Shown here in pieces: positions 24,157-32,197 of a stretch of DNA of 37,680 bases. The stretch comes from Oscillatoria sp. SIO1A7 (GTDB lineage Bacteria; Cyanobacteriota; Cyanobacteriia; Cyanobacteriales; Laspinemataceae). Within the stretch, counting starts at the first letter, position 1, and every line of letters begins with the position of its first letter. Location: assembly GCA_010672965.1 (NCBI GenBank), contig JAAHFN010000063.1, positions 1-37,680 of the forward strand, given 5' to 3'. The translations under genes were made by a program, and so were the position numbers. Under the pieces are notes generated by a model. It did not search any database. It saw only the letters and a list, made by a program, of their open reading frames with translations, and was not told where the DNA came from.

Positions 24157-25857
24157 TCATCGTACTTCCAGCGATCGCAGGCGATTGAGCGCGGCAGCAA
24201 GCTCGAAGCGGCGGAAGGCAGCTAAGTCCCCTTGGGGGAAAGGGGTCAAAATATCCAAACCATTTTTATGGATATCGGCGATAACTGCATCGAGAATTTC
24301 TCCAAGAGAGCGACGGCCATCCATATAATGCTCCTTGGCATAGACCATTGCAGCGGCGATCGCCCGCAATTGGTCGCTATTGACAATTTGCTCTACTGCT
24401 GCTAGGTCAATGTCAGAAGTACCAAAAGCCACTTCATCCACATCCCGGACTTTCACGCGGACGCTTCGCTTGCCTCGGCTGGGGTCGAGACTCTCTGGCA
24501 AGGGAACCCGAGGCCGCAGGGAACCAAAACTTTCCCCTCCTTCTGGCGATCGCCCGGTGCTTAGTTCTCTGGCAATAGCTCTGGCTTTCTCGGTCACCTC
24601 ATAGGGCTGGAAATTTTCCATCGCCACTACCGTATCGGCCACATCAAAATAGTCGCCGCTGCCGCCCATTACCAAAATCGTCGAAACCCCCAAATCGGAA
24701 AATAGCTGGCGCACTTTATCTATAAAGGGCGTAATCGGTTCTTTGTCTTTGGCAATCAGAGCCTGCATCCGGCGATCGCGAATCATAAAATTCGTCGCTG
24801 CGGTATCCTCATCCACCAGCAGCAAGCTCGCTCCTACTTCCAGGGCCTCCATAATATTCGCTGCTTGAGAGGTGCTGCCGCTAGCATTGGCCGTGGCAAA
24901 TGCAGTAGTAGAGCTACCCTGAGGCAACTGATTGATAAACGGGGAAATATCTACTCCCGCAACAGAGCGACCGTCTTCGGCTCGAATTTTAACGGCGGCG
25001 GATTGGGCTATTGCCAGTTCCCGCCCGTCCCCGGGAATGTGGTTATACGCTCCCAAAGCGATCGCTCTGAGTAAAGTCGATTTGCCGTGATAGCCTCCAC
25101 CGGCAATTAGAGTAACTCCAGTGGGAACTCCCATCCCAGTCACCACTCCTCGATTGGGACAGTCAAACTCCACTCGCAATTCCGGCGGCGACTCAAAAGG
25201 CAAAGCGTCGGTTGCCGGTCCTTCTTCTACGCCACTGCGTCTGGCCAGTATAGAGCCATCGGCTATAAACGCCACTAAACCGCGATCGGCAAGTTGGGAG
25301 CGCAACCAATCCGCATCTTCAACGGTCTGGACGTGATGCTCGATTTCTTCCTCATCCAGAGAATCGAAAAATAGAGATTTTTCTACGATTTCGGGTATAT
25401 CGTCGCAGAGCATTTGTGCCGCCTGTCGCCCTAAAATATTCCGGCCTCTAGCTGGCAGCCCAACGACAAAGCGCACTTCTACTAATTCCCTGGAAACAAA
25501 GCAAGAGGTTCGCTCTAGCACTTGCTGTCCCAAACGAGCAACGGTAATTTGGCCGCTCTTGCCAGTGCCTCGTCGGGTGGAGAGGCTCCGCGAAGCTAAA
25601 GCAAACTGGCGCGTCAAATAGTCTCGCAGGGCAATTTCTCGGCTGGGAGATTGGTAGAGTTTTTCGGGGAAAGCGGCAATATCTCCGGCAATATGCACCC
25701 GCAGTTTGCTTGGCGCGGCAAATGGGTCTGCCTGAACGCGATCGACGATCAGCCTAAAATCGGGGAATTGGTAACTACCCTCAATGTCTCGGTAGGCTTT
25801 GTACCCTCGGTTGTCTAGTTCCAGCAAGCGCTGGTGCAAGTCTTTATCGTTTTCCAT
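24157..25857 (-). CDS. ABC-class predicted ATPase (PF09818 / COG3044 type)
   Basis: The 566-aa soluble ATPase has Walker A GGGYHGKST (253-261), the signature-like ASGSTSQAANIME (325-337), Walker B SLLLVDEDTAATNF (344-357), and MGGSGDYFDVAD further on. This is the MRB1590-like predicted ABC ATPase family, related in fold to ABC proteins but without a membrane domain. Its role is not established; eukaryotic relatives bind RNA. The N-terminal 220 residues form the family-specific domain (YKAYRDIEGSYQFPDFRLIV), and the C-terminal helical part starts about 480. The start at 25857 gives MENDKDLHQR without a visible ribosome binding site. The gene stands alone with repeats on both sides. Confidence 0.88.
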   Translation of the reverse strand: MENDKDLHQRLLELDNRGYKAYRDIEGSYQFPDFRLIVDRVQADPFAAPSKLRVHIAGDIAAFPEKLYQSPSREIALRDYLTRQFALASRSLSTRRGTGKSGQITVARLGQQVLERTSCFVSRELVEVRFVVGLPARGRNILGRQAAQMLCDDIPEIVEKSLFFDSLDEEEIEHHVQTVEDADWLRSQLADRGLVAFIADGSILARRSGVEEGPATDALPFESPPELRVEFDCPNRGVVTGMGVPTGVTLIAGGGYHGKSTLLRAIALGAYNHIPGDGRELAIAQSAAVKIRAEDGRSVAGVDISPFINQLPQGSSTTAFATANASGSTSQAANIMEALEVGASLLLVDEDTAATNFMIRDRRMQALIAKDKEPITPFIDKVRQLFSDLGVSTILVMGGSGDYFDVADTVVAMENFQPYEVTEKARAIARELSTGRSPEGGESFGSLRPRVPLPESLDPSRGKRSVRVKVRDVDEVAFGTSDIDLAAVEQIVNSDQLRAIAAAMVYAKEHYMDGRRSLGEILDAVIADIHKNGLDILTPFPQGDLAAFRRFELAAALNRLRSLEVR

Positions 25858-26447
25858 TTATCTAGAGCAATAAGCAGTCAGCGCAGCAGTCAGCGCACTA
25901 AGCACGAAAGGCTAAGCAGAAGAGGCTAAGCAGGGCTATTTTGCGAGCGGCCCATTCCAGCCTGCGCTGTTGGGCTAGCGCTTTTGGTAGCGGTCAGCAA
26001 CCTGATGGTGCAAGGCTTTCTACCTACAGGAAGCTCAAAGCTGTTCTTGGGCTAGCTTTTCCCATAGAACGAGCGATCGACAGTCAGCGGTAAGCAACCA
26101 GGGTAAGAGCTGTTGGGCGGAACCCAAGCGGCAGGGTAAACTAACTGCTCTTCGGCTTATTGCTGAGAGCTTATCCCTAAGAGCTGAGAGTTTATTACTG
26201 AGCGATTACTGACCGCTGAGAGCTTATTACTGACCGCTCGTTCATAATACAAGGCATTGGTCGCCGCCGATCGTAAAATTATCAAAATAAGTTTTGTAAA
26301 GGCAGCAATATTTTTATACAGCAACGAGCTTTCTCCCTTTCTACTTGAAAGCCCTCGGTAACAAGGCATAGTCTAAAAGCGATTATCCGTTCCTCGGCGA
26401 TCGCCCTAGCATATCCCCCTTGACAATGCTCGCAATCAAAATAAGCC

Positions 26448-26547
26448 AGGACTTACGCATTACCCCTGTATCTGGTAGGATCTGGTAGGATCGATTCGCG
26501 AATCGCCCCTACATTTAGGGTTTAACAATACAATTTGCGTAAGTTCT
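26448..26547. repeat. MITE-like element, AGGACTTACGCA family, copy D
   Basis: The ends AGGACTTACGCAT and TTTGCGTAAGTTCT match the family. The arms (CATTACCCCTGTATCTGGTA) are those of copy A read from the other strand, so it is inverted relative to A and C. The core is GATTCGCGAATC rather than the GGTCAACGGCCGTTGACC palindrome. A short GGATCTGGTA unit is doubled. Confidence 0.7.
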
Positions 26548-26600
26548 GTAAGCGTACTGCTAACCAAAACGCTCTCCCCGGAAATGCTTTGCCCCAGATA

Positions 26601-26690
26601 GTTATCCACCTAACAGACAAAAGTAACATTCAGACTGTTAAATAAGTTATACACCTCACAGACAAAAGTAACATTCAGATTGTTAAATAG
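26601..26690. repeat. 45-bp tandem duplication
   Basis: GTTATCCACCTAACAGACAA (26601) recurs as GTTATACACCTCACAGACAA (26646) and both continue with AAGTAACATTCAGA and TTGTTAAATA-like text. The two copies differ at about four positions. I see no gene for which this would be the promoter. Confidence 0.65.
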
Positions 26691-26865
26691 ATTACCATTG
26701 CTTGGCAAGTCACCGCTATCATCCCCAGAAGAGCGATCGCTCAGAAGAGCGTAGCTCGTTCTGCATGAGTAAGGCAGAACGAGCTTTGGCCAAAAAAATA
26801 TCCGCTCCCAAAGATGCCTAATGCTATAAACCAATCAATTATGCGATCGCTCTCCCTGCCAAACC

Positions 26866-28005
26866 CTAGAAATCGTCCATGTGGATCGTCATTAGCTCTG
26901 AGAATAGTTGCTCCATCATCTCTTCCAATTCTTCTTCAGTTGGTTTTCTGCCAATATCTGGTCCTTTCAGGAATTCCTTAATAGTTATTTTTTTATCTCT
27001 AAAATTTGCTACAAAGTTGCGAATTTTTTCCATTTCTTGAATCTGATGTTCCGCCGCCGACACCATTTCCTGAATGGGGTCAAAACCCTCTCGCACTAGG
27101 GAACGATATTCCTTGACCATCTCCCCTTCCGGTGTCCGTCGCATCCAACGCAGTTCTGATTTTATATTGTCATATTGGGTCTTGAGCATTTGATTATCCA
27201 TTTCCAGGCGATCGCACTGTCTTTCTACCTCGGTACTGGAAGCATTTTCAAGATTAATCGATTTATCTAGCTCGTATTGGCGTTCTAGTTCTAACAATCG
27301 CGCCATATCTCCTTCCTCATAAGCGCGATTGACTTCTTTCATAATTTCCTCGTAATCTTCCTTCTTGTCTTGGTTTGTCACCTTATCGGGATGAAATATC
27401 GATGCAAGGCGAAGGAAGCTGCGGCGCATTTGCTTTAAATCGGGACTGTCATTAGAATTTTCGCGATCGGGTGGGGCGTTGTCTTCTCGGTCGAATCCGT
27501 CAGAATTGAAATTAAAGTTAAAGTCCGAGTCATCTTCCCTCTCAGTTCCAAAACCATCCTCATTCCAGTCTTCTTCTAAATCCTCGTCATCCTCGTCATA
27601 TTTCGGACTTATAGCACCGATCTTCTGAAGCATCCGATAGACTTCCTCAATTTTTTTGCGGCTCTGCTTGCCAAGCTTGCGAGTAGTAAAAATCTCTTCA
27701 AACAGAGCATGAATTTCTACATCTATTTCTAAAAGTCTTTGGTGAATGGGCTGAGTTCGCCCGACAATCTCAAGAGCAATAGAACGCATTTGTTCTAGAA
27801 AATTAGTCAATTCCGTTCGCTTTCTCTTAATCTGCTTGAGAAGCCACTGATGCTCCTCTTCTAGTTGTTCCAAGCGAGCGTGAGATGACGAAAGCGCTAA
27901 TTCAGAAGTTCCCTGGGGGGCTGAGTCGATCTTTGTCCTTGTCTTGGTACTTGTCTTTTTACTTGCCTTGGTGCTTGTCTTTTTACTTGTCTTTTTTTTA
28001 GCCAT
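26866..28005 (-). CDS. J-domain coiled-coil protein (379 aa)
   Basis: A J-domain-like segment at about 188-245 contains LKQMRRSFLRLASIFHPDKV with the HPD tripeptide (205-207) that stimulates Hsp70 ATPase. On its N side are a Lys/Thr-rich repeat tail (KKTSTKASKKTSTKTRTK), a coiled coil (42-130) and a very acidic stretch (136-188, EDDEDLEEDW). The C-terminal part is helical (VERQCDRLEMDNQMLKTQYD). No Cys-rich or DnaJ C-terminal domain exists, so it is a specialised J-protein. The N-terminal repeat tail looks like slippage expansion. It lies 102 bp after the PIN-like gene and may belong to the same transcript. Whether it works with DnaK or with the divergent Hsp70-like protein at 8523-12044 is unknown. 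Confidence 0.83.
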   Translation of the reverse strand: MAKKKTSKKTSTKASKKTSTKTRTKIDSAPQGTSELALSSSHARLEQLEEEHQWLLKQIKRKRTELTNFLEQMRSIALEIVGRTQPIHQRLLEIDVEIHALFEEIFTTRKLGKQSRKKIEEVYRMLQKIGAISPKYDEDDEDLEEDWNEDGFGTEREDDSDFNFNFNSDGFDREDNAPPDRENSNDSPDLKQMRRSFLRLASIFHPDKVTNQDKKEDYEEIMKEVNRAYEEGDMARLLELERQYELDKSINLENASSTEVERQCDRLEMDNQMLKTQYDNIKSELRWMRRTPEGEMVKEYRSLVREGFDPIQEMVSAAEHQIQEMEKIRNFVANFRDKKITIKEFLKGPDIGRKPTEEELEEMMEQLFSELMTIHMDDF

Positions 28006-28107
28006 TATTTTAGATAGTCTCTCAACAGATAAGTTAGTCTATATTCTAAGCCGACGCAGCTTTAATAAACCAGTAAATTAATGGTATCAGTGTAAAGGAG
28101 GCAGGTT

Positions 28108-28689
28108 TTACCGTCGATTCAAATAGTTAGAAATGCCGCGATCGTAACCCAGAGGAGAGCGATACCCCTCGTCAATCATGCGAGCATGGAGGGCATCTGT
28201 CTCTGTTAGCGTCATAATTTCTTGCTGGGCAGCCTTAATCAGAATGCCAACACTTCCAGTAAGATGGATCCCATGTTCCTTAGAAAACTTTCGGGCTTTC
28301 CCGTCGTCCGTCGCCAGTATCCAGCCGCGAGTCTGAGCGATCGCCATTGCCTCCGCCTCTCCCTGTCCAAATCGCTGACTGTATTCTAAAGCCAGTCTTA
28401 GCTCTAAGACTGGCTCGCTAGGATCCGCATCATTGTTCGGCAACTGTAGCCATCCTCCTTCCATTGCCTTATTCACTACCTGTAGTCGAGTTCTGCTACG
28501 AAGCTGAGGATATTTACGACCGCTTTCTATGCCCGCCTGGACTTCTTGTAGTACCGCCTTACAAACAAAGGCTCTGCCTTCGTAGAGCCTTCGCAATATC
28601 TCAAAAGACTGTGTTAGAGCAAAATTGGTCAAGACAGTATTATCAAAAATGATTGGCAAAAATTCAGATTCAAGCGTTTTCGATGTCAC
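28108..28689 (-). CDS. DUF3368-type PIN-like nuclease, probable toxin
   Basis: This 193-aa protein has the PIN-like DUF3368 layout: IIFDNTVLTNFAL (13-25, Asp16), LQEVQAGIE (47-55), GQGEAEAMAIA (109-119, Glu111/113), and ATDDGKARKF (126-135, Asp128/129), then TGSVGILIKAAQQ (144-156). The acidic residues would hold Mg for RNA cleavage. DUF3368 proteins are commonly paired with UPF0175 antitoxins. It overlaps the upstream XRE-ImmA gene by 20 bp, implying translational coupling, and that gene ends with a UPF0175-like segment. The length is about 30 residues over the usual 160, with a C-terminal tail rich in Tyr and Arg. A toxin role is inferred; it might also act as an RNA-processing enzyme. Confidence 0.82.
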   Translation of the reverse strand: MTSKTLESEFLPIIFDNTVLTNFALTQSFEILRRLYEGRAFVCKAVLQEVQAGIESGRKYPQLRSRTRLQVVNKAMEGGWLQLPNNDADPSEPVLELRLALEYSQRFGQGEAEAMAIAQTRGWILATDDGKARKFSKEHGIHLTGSVGILIKAAQQEIMTLTETDALHARMIDEGYRSPLGYDRGISNYLNRR

Positions 28690-29878
28690 TTAACAGTTCT
28701 TCCTCGCTGCTCGTGCCCAGATAGACTGGCAGGTTACGTTTTTCTAACTGCGCCTTCGCTTCCTCGATAGGTACGTCCAATAATTCTGCCAATTTACCCA
28801 GACTAATGTATCCCAGACTGTATGCTTCAAATGCCATGTCCAAATACTCCATAGGAAACCTACTAATTTGAAGAGGTGTAATAGAGCGCCCAATCTTAAC
28901 TAGCAAATCGGAAACTTTTGCTTTACTTAACTGCTTGCGAGTACCTGTGTCTATTAGTTCTACTCCTTTGCTCGACATTCGGTTCAACATCGCTGTATAA
29001 CTAACGCCAAAATCCAGTGCCAGATTCATAACAATTTCAGCATTTATTGCCCCTTTGCTTTGTTCCTGATATCCTTGTAATCGAGGTACTAGGGCTTCCT
29101 CTGGCATGAGTAAATTGGCTGCAAACCATTGAGCAAAATATTCTTCAGGTTTGCGGTAGTGGCTGTTGGGGTCGCAGGTAATTCCCTTATGTTGTCGATG
29201 GATAGAGTCATGGCAATACTCATGGGCAAGGACAAAGTTGACCATGTTAGTTGAGTGGTATCTCAGGTTGCGCTTAACCAGCACAAAAGAACCTAGGGTC
29301 TGCGAAAAAATAAAACAGCCGCCCAGCTTAGGAGTTGACAAATCCCATGCCATAACTCTAATTCCCTGGCTTTGTAGGATATTGCACATATCCTGGATGG
29401 GACTAGAAAGCGGTAGCCCTAATCGAGCGCGCTCCTGATTTGCCATCCACCTCGCAGCCGCTGGAGTCGGTTTATAGATGTTGTAGCGCGGTTGGCTAGA
29501 GTATGGCTTTGGCCATCGATCTAGCATTCGGGCCAAACTGCCAAAATCTTTATGAAACTGCGCGAACCGTTCGACTTGAGGACGATCCTGTGAAATATCT
29601 ACAACTTGGTTAGCACTGAAAAGAATATTGATTGGATCTTCGTCATCCACTGGATCGGCCTTAACCGTAGCTGTTTCGTCATCCAGGAAGAATGCAACGC
29701 TTTTGCCAACTAACTTAGAAAAAGAACGCAGCTCTAGACTATCGACCTTCCGTTTGCCGCTTTCAATCAAGGATACGGCAGGACGAGTTAGCCCAAGATG
29801 CCTTGCGACAACATCTTGAGACAAGGTAGCGTCTTCTCTTGCTTGACGAATGCGGCGGCCTAGTTCTGCGTAGTTCAT
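28670..29878 (-). CDS. XRE-HTH / ImmA-IrrE metallopeptidase with UPF0175-like C-terminus (antitoxin-like)
   Basis: The 402-aa protein has three parts. Residues 4-65 form a Cro/CI HTH (LGRRIRQAREDATLSQDVVA, ending SGKRKVDSLELRSFSKLV). Residues 160-265 form a DUF955/ImmA-type zinc peptidase with HEYCH (219-223) and a candidate third ligand in KPEEYFAQWFAANLLMP (243-259). Residues 343-400 read YLDMAFEAYSLGYISLGKLA then ELLDVPIEEAKAQLEKRNL, which follows the UPF0175 antitoxin pattern. ImmA-type proteins cleave repressors in response to stress; here repressor and protease are in one chain, as in other XRE-ImmA fusions. The C-terminal fusion to a UPF0175-like segment, followed by a DUF3368 gene, makes a self-contained module. 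The start at 29878 gives MNYAELGRRI. The assignment of the UPF0175-like part is by eye. Confidence 0.85.
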   Translation of the reverse strand: MNYAELGRRIRQAREDATLSQDVVARHLGLTRPAVSLIESGKRKVDSLELRSFSKLVGKSVAFFLDDETATVKADPVDDEDPINILFSANQVVDISQDRPQVERFAQFHKDFGSLARMLDRWPKPYSSQPRYNIYKPTPAAARWMANQERARLGLPLSSPIQDMCNILQSQGIRVMAWDLSTPKLGGCFIFSQTLGSFVLVKRNLRYHSTNMVNFVLAHEYCHDSIHRQHKGITCDPNSHYRKPEEYFAQWFAANLLMPEEALVPRLQGYQEQSKGAINAEIVMNLALDFGVSYTAMLNRMSSKGVELIDTGTRKQLSKAKVSDLLVKIGRSITPLQISRFPMEYLDMAFEAYSLGYISLGKLAELLDVPIEEAKAQLEKRNLPVYLGTSSEEELLSDIENA

Positions 29879-30149
29879 CTTTCCCTACGTTCGATAATTA
29901 AACGCATCCGAGATCATTGTATCTCAATGTCTCCAACCCACAGACAAATTTTATATTCAATCCTAGGTCCCAACGATAGCAGGCAGAAAGCCCTCTACCC
30001 AACCAAAAACCCACTTTAGTAGGCCCTCTTTATACGGTCCAGACTGTTTGTGTCTGAAGTTGACGACTCCTCTTTTAAGATGCTAACGTATGACTATCGA
30101 ACTAAATGCTTTGTGTCTAGTTCGATCGTTCAAAATTATTAAAGAGAAG
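29879..30149. other. Divergent spacer between the XRE-ImmA and YjzC-like genes
   Basis: No gene is seen. It should hold the promoter and operator of the toxin-antitoxin-like pair, but I could not see a clear operator palindrome close to 29879. The 9-bp inverted repeat at 30096-30126 lies nearer the YjzC-like gene. Confidence 0.45.
30096..30126. promoter_or_regulatory. Inverted repeat ATCGAACTA...TAGTTCGAT upstream of the YjzC-like gene
   Basis: Two perfect 9-bp arms (30096-30104 and 30118-30126) are separated by 13 bp and end 24 bp before the ATG at 30150. It could be a protein-binding operator or an RNA hairpin in the leader; sequence alone does not decide. Confidence 0.4.
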
Positions 30150-30338
30150 ATGACCGACAAATTGTACAGTCCAGGCCAAATCGCCGAAAAATCCGGGATT
30201 TACGATATCACAGGCCCTAGTGGTGCCGGTACTGGGCAAGAAAGAACAGTTGTAGAGGGCGAACCTCTGCCTCCTACTCCAGAGGCAGGTCAGCGTTATC
30301 GTCTGATTAGGGCAACGAAGCACAAGGGCTCGAAGTAG
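30150..30338 (+). CDS. YjzC-like small protein (62 aa)
   Basis: The protein reads MTDKLYSPGQIAEKSGIYDI and ends PTPEAGQRYRLIRATKHKGS K. The PG..A..SGIY opening, the GTGQERTVVEGEPLPPTP middle and the RYRLIRATKH end match the YjzC-like small-protein pattern. Its function is unknown. The frame is open from 30090 but the extension is hydrophobic and unrelated, so I use ATG 30150, with GAGAAG immediately upstream. The stop codon lies inside a hairpin, AAGGGCTCG against CGAGCCTTT (30324-30347), which probably ends transcription. No obvious partner is present; the next gene is 180 bp away. Confidence 0.7.
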   Translation: MTDKLYSPGQIAEKSGIYDITGPSGAGTGQERTVVEGEPLPPTPEAGQRYRLIRATKHKGSK

Positions 30339-30347
30339 CGAGCCTTT
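30324..30347 (+). terminator. Terminator-like hairpin overlapping the YjzC-like stop codon
   Basis: AAGGGCTCG (30324-30332) pairs with CGAGCCTTT (30339-30347) over a 6-nt loop. The T-run is short (TTT), so termination is plausible but not certain. A second GC-rich stem (CCCCCCTGCTC with GAGAAGGGGGG, 30425-30461) follows, with TTTT nearby. Confidence 0.45.
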
Positions 30348-30523
30348 GGTGTTAGCTTAAGAGAAGAGCCAAAGCCAAGGCTGGCCTCCATTTAAAGTCA
30401 GCGGCTCCCACACGATGACCCTCTAGCCCCCCTGCTCCCGAAGAACTCCCGAGAAGGGGGGTTGCCTTTTCAGTCCCGTCCAAGACAATGCCCAATGCCC
30501 CAATGCCCACCATTAACATCTCT

Positions 30524-31417
30524 ATGAAAACTATTAATCGGGTGGCGATCGCCGGAGGAGTCCACGGCAACGAATTGACCGGAGCCTATTTGGTCAAAAA
30601 GTTCCTTCAGACCCCTGCATTAGTCCAGCGCTCTAATTTTGATACGGTCTCTCTGCTGGGCAATCCCAAAGCTGTAGAAGCACGACAGCGCTATATCGAT
30701 ACCGACCTAAACCGCTGTTTTTTGCAGGATCTTCTTAATAACCCAACCTCAGACAGCTACGAAGCATCCCGGGCGAAGTCAATTCGTCAGATGCTTGGGG
30801 GCAAAGGCGTAGTAGGCGATCGCCCTGTGGATTTCATATTGGATTTGCACAGCACCACGGCAAACATGGGACTTACGCTCATCTTGGTCAACGAGCATCC
30901 TTTCAATCTAAAACTAGCAGCCTATCTCAGCGGTTTGAATCCCAAAGTGAGAATCTACCGTTGGCTAAAGCCGGGAACAGAAAACGCTTTTCTCAATTCT
31001 CTATGCGAGCTTGGATTATCTATTGAAGTCGGGGCGATCGCTCAAGGCACTTTGGACGCGAGACTCTTTCTTGAAACCGAAGCTCTTGTCAGTGCAACTT
31101 TAGATTATTTAGAAGCGGTGAATCGAGGCAACCCTCCCGAGGTTTCCTCCGAAATAACGCTTTATCAGTATCTGGATATTGTTGACTATCCTAAAGACGA
31201 AACTGGCGAAATCCAGGGAATGATTCACCCTCAACTTCAAGGGCGAGACTACGAGCCCCTCTCTCCTGGCGATCCGATGTTTTTAACCTTCGACGGGGAA
31301 ACTATAACCTATCAAGGGACTGCGATCGCTTATCCCATTTTTATCAACGAAGCTGCTTACTATGAAAAAGGTATTGCTATTTGCCTTACCCAAAAAATAT
31401 CGCAAAAAATTACCTAG
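30524..31417 (+). CDS. Aspartoacylase / succinylglutamate desuccinylase family zinc hydrolase
   Basis: The 297-aa protein carries the zinc-carboxypeptidase-like AspA motifs: GGVHGNELTG (11-20, zinc ligands H14 and E17), DTDLNRCF (59-66, substrate-binding Arg64), DFILDLHSTTANMG (103-116, zinc ligand H109) and SIEVGAIAQGTLDAR (166-180, catalytic E168). The length is close to the aspartoacylase family (about 300 aa). Such enzymes remove acetyl groups from N-acetylaspartate or related acyl amino acids. I start at ATG 30524, because the 12 upstream codons from 30488 are heptamer repeat. It is monocistronic by position, with a hairpin at 31552 beyond its 3' end. Confidence 0.9.
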   Translation: MKTINRVAIAGGVHGNELTGAYLVKKFLQTPALVQRSNFDTVSLLGNPKAVEARQRYIDTDLNRCFLQDLLNNPTSDSYEASRAKSIRQMLGGKGVVGDRPVDFILDLHSTTANMGLTLILVNEHPFNLKLAAYLSGLNPKVRIYRWLKPGTENAFLNSLCELGLSIEVGAIAQGTLDARLFLETEALVSATLDYLEAVNRGNPPEVSSEITLYQYLDIVDYPKDETGEIQGMIHPQLQGRDYEPLSPGDPMFLTFDGETITYQGTAIAYPIFINEAAYYEKGIAICLTQKISQKIT

Positions 31418-31551
31418 TGCCTTCTAGCTCTCATTCAAAATTTAAAATTCAAAATTACTTTGTACCCTGGCTCCCGGCCACTATCCGGTTGGTGGATTAT
31501 TTCTGCCGAACTCGTTTCATTCTATCTCCTTCTGAGATAAGACTGGCAGCC

Positions 31552-31584
31552 AGAAACCCGGGCTTTTTGAAACTCCGGGTTTCT
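31552..31584. repeat. AGAAACCCGG-type hairpin
   Basis: AGAAACCCGG and CCGGGTTTCT flank a 13-nt centre (GCTTTTTGAAACT). It lies in the 200-bp gap where the aspartoacylase and cupS genes converge, a position that fits a bidirectional terminator. Confidence 0.6.
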
Positions 31585-31617
31585 CATCTATCTCATCTAT
31601 CTAAAATCAAAAATCGA

Positions 31618-32022
31618 TTAACCCATCAAAATCACCGTATCGATTACATGAATAATGCCGTTACTGGCCTCAATATCGGGAGCCAAAACCGTCGCATTTT
31701 TCACTTCAAACGGTTGTTCTTTATAACGGACGGGAATCGGCGAACCCTCCAGAGAAGTCAGATTATCCAACCCCTGCAGTTCTGCGGCGGTATAGCGACC
31801 GGCGACAACGTGATATTTTAAAATGCGCTGGAGTTGGGGAATATTCTGCACCAAAGTATCCACAGTTCCGGGCAATAACTTGGCAAAAGCATCGTCATTG
31901 GGGGCAAAAACTGTGAGCGGCCCGGGCTGCTGCAAGGCTTCTACTAATCCCGCCACCTTGACAGCGGTTACCAAGGTTTTAAAAGCATCGTTACTTACAG
32001 CAATTTCTACAATATTGGGCAT
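31618..32022 (-). CDS. cupS: CupS, fasciclin-domain subunit of NDH-1MS
   Basis: The 134-aa protein is a single FAS1 domain: [20 protein letters not shown], then [20 protein letters not shown], the [18 protein letters not shown] segment and a terminal [15 protein letters not shown]. No signal peptide is seen. In cyanobacteria such as Synechocystis the operon ndhF3-ndhD3-cupA is followed by a FAS1 protein, CupS, a subunit of the CO2-uptake complex; position and domain both fit here. ATG 32022 has an AAGGTAA ribosome binding site. The ORF that opens at 32127 reads through heptamer repeat DNA and is not part of the protein. A repeat-derived long stem (32060-32193) separates it from cupA. Confidence 0.9.
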   Translation of the reverse strand: MPNIVEIAVSNDAFKTLVTAVKVAGLVEALQQPGPLTVFAPNDDAFAKLLPGTVDTLVQNIPQLQRILKYHVVAGRYTAAELQGLDNLTSLEGSPIPVRYKEQPFEVKNATVLAPDIEASNGIIHVIDTVILMG

Positions 32023-32059
32023 AATATTTACCTTAATAAATTGGGCATGGGGCAATAAA

Positions 32060-32193
32060 TAGGGTGTGGGGTGTGGGGTGTGGGGTGTAGGGAAAAGACA
32101 AGGGAGAAAGGATGAGGGAGGAAGCATGAAAGAGGCACTTTATCCTAAACCTAGTCTTTCCCCTACACCCTACACCCCACACCCCACACCCTA
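32060..32193. repeat. 40-bp inverted heptamer arrays flanking a 54-bp loop
   Basis: The left arm (32060-32099, GGGTGTGGGGTGTGGGGTGT) and the right arm (32154-32193, CTACACCCTACACCCCACAC) are near-perfect reverse complements, with about three mismatches. They lie inside the cupA-cupS gap and start five bases past the cupA stop. In RNA this would form a very stable stem and might attenuate or process the operon. Confidence 0.75.
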
Positions 32194-32197
32194 AAAT

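Larger units (their letters stand above)
25858..26865. other. Gene-free 1-kb spacer with repeats
   Basis: No credible gene is seen on either strand. AGCAGTCAGCG-type and GAGCTTATTACTGACCGCT-type degenerate repeats fill 25866-26260. A MITE-like element lies at 26448-26547 and a 45-bp tandem duplication at 26601-26690. The last 170 bases before the J-domain gene's stop contain HIP1 sites and an AGAGCGATCGCTC palindrome. Confidence 0.55.

Noticed and set aside
26157-26369. Minus-strand ORF MPCYRGLSSRK...
   Set aside because: Its C-terminal half (SNKLSAVSNRSVINSQLL) is the translation of a degenerate spacer repeat.
31964-32127. N-terminal extension of the fasciclin ORF from 32127
   Set aside because: The extra 35 residues are heptamer DNA ([11 protein letters not shown]). 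The ATG at 32022 has a proper ribosome binding site and the family start.
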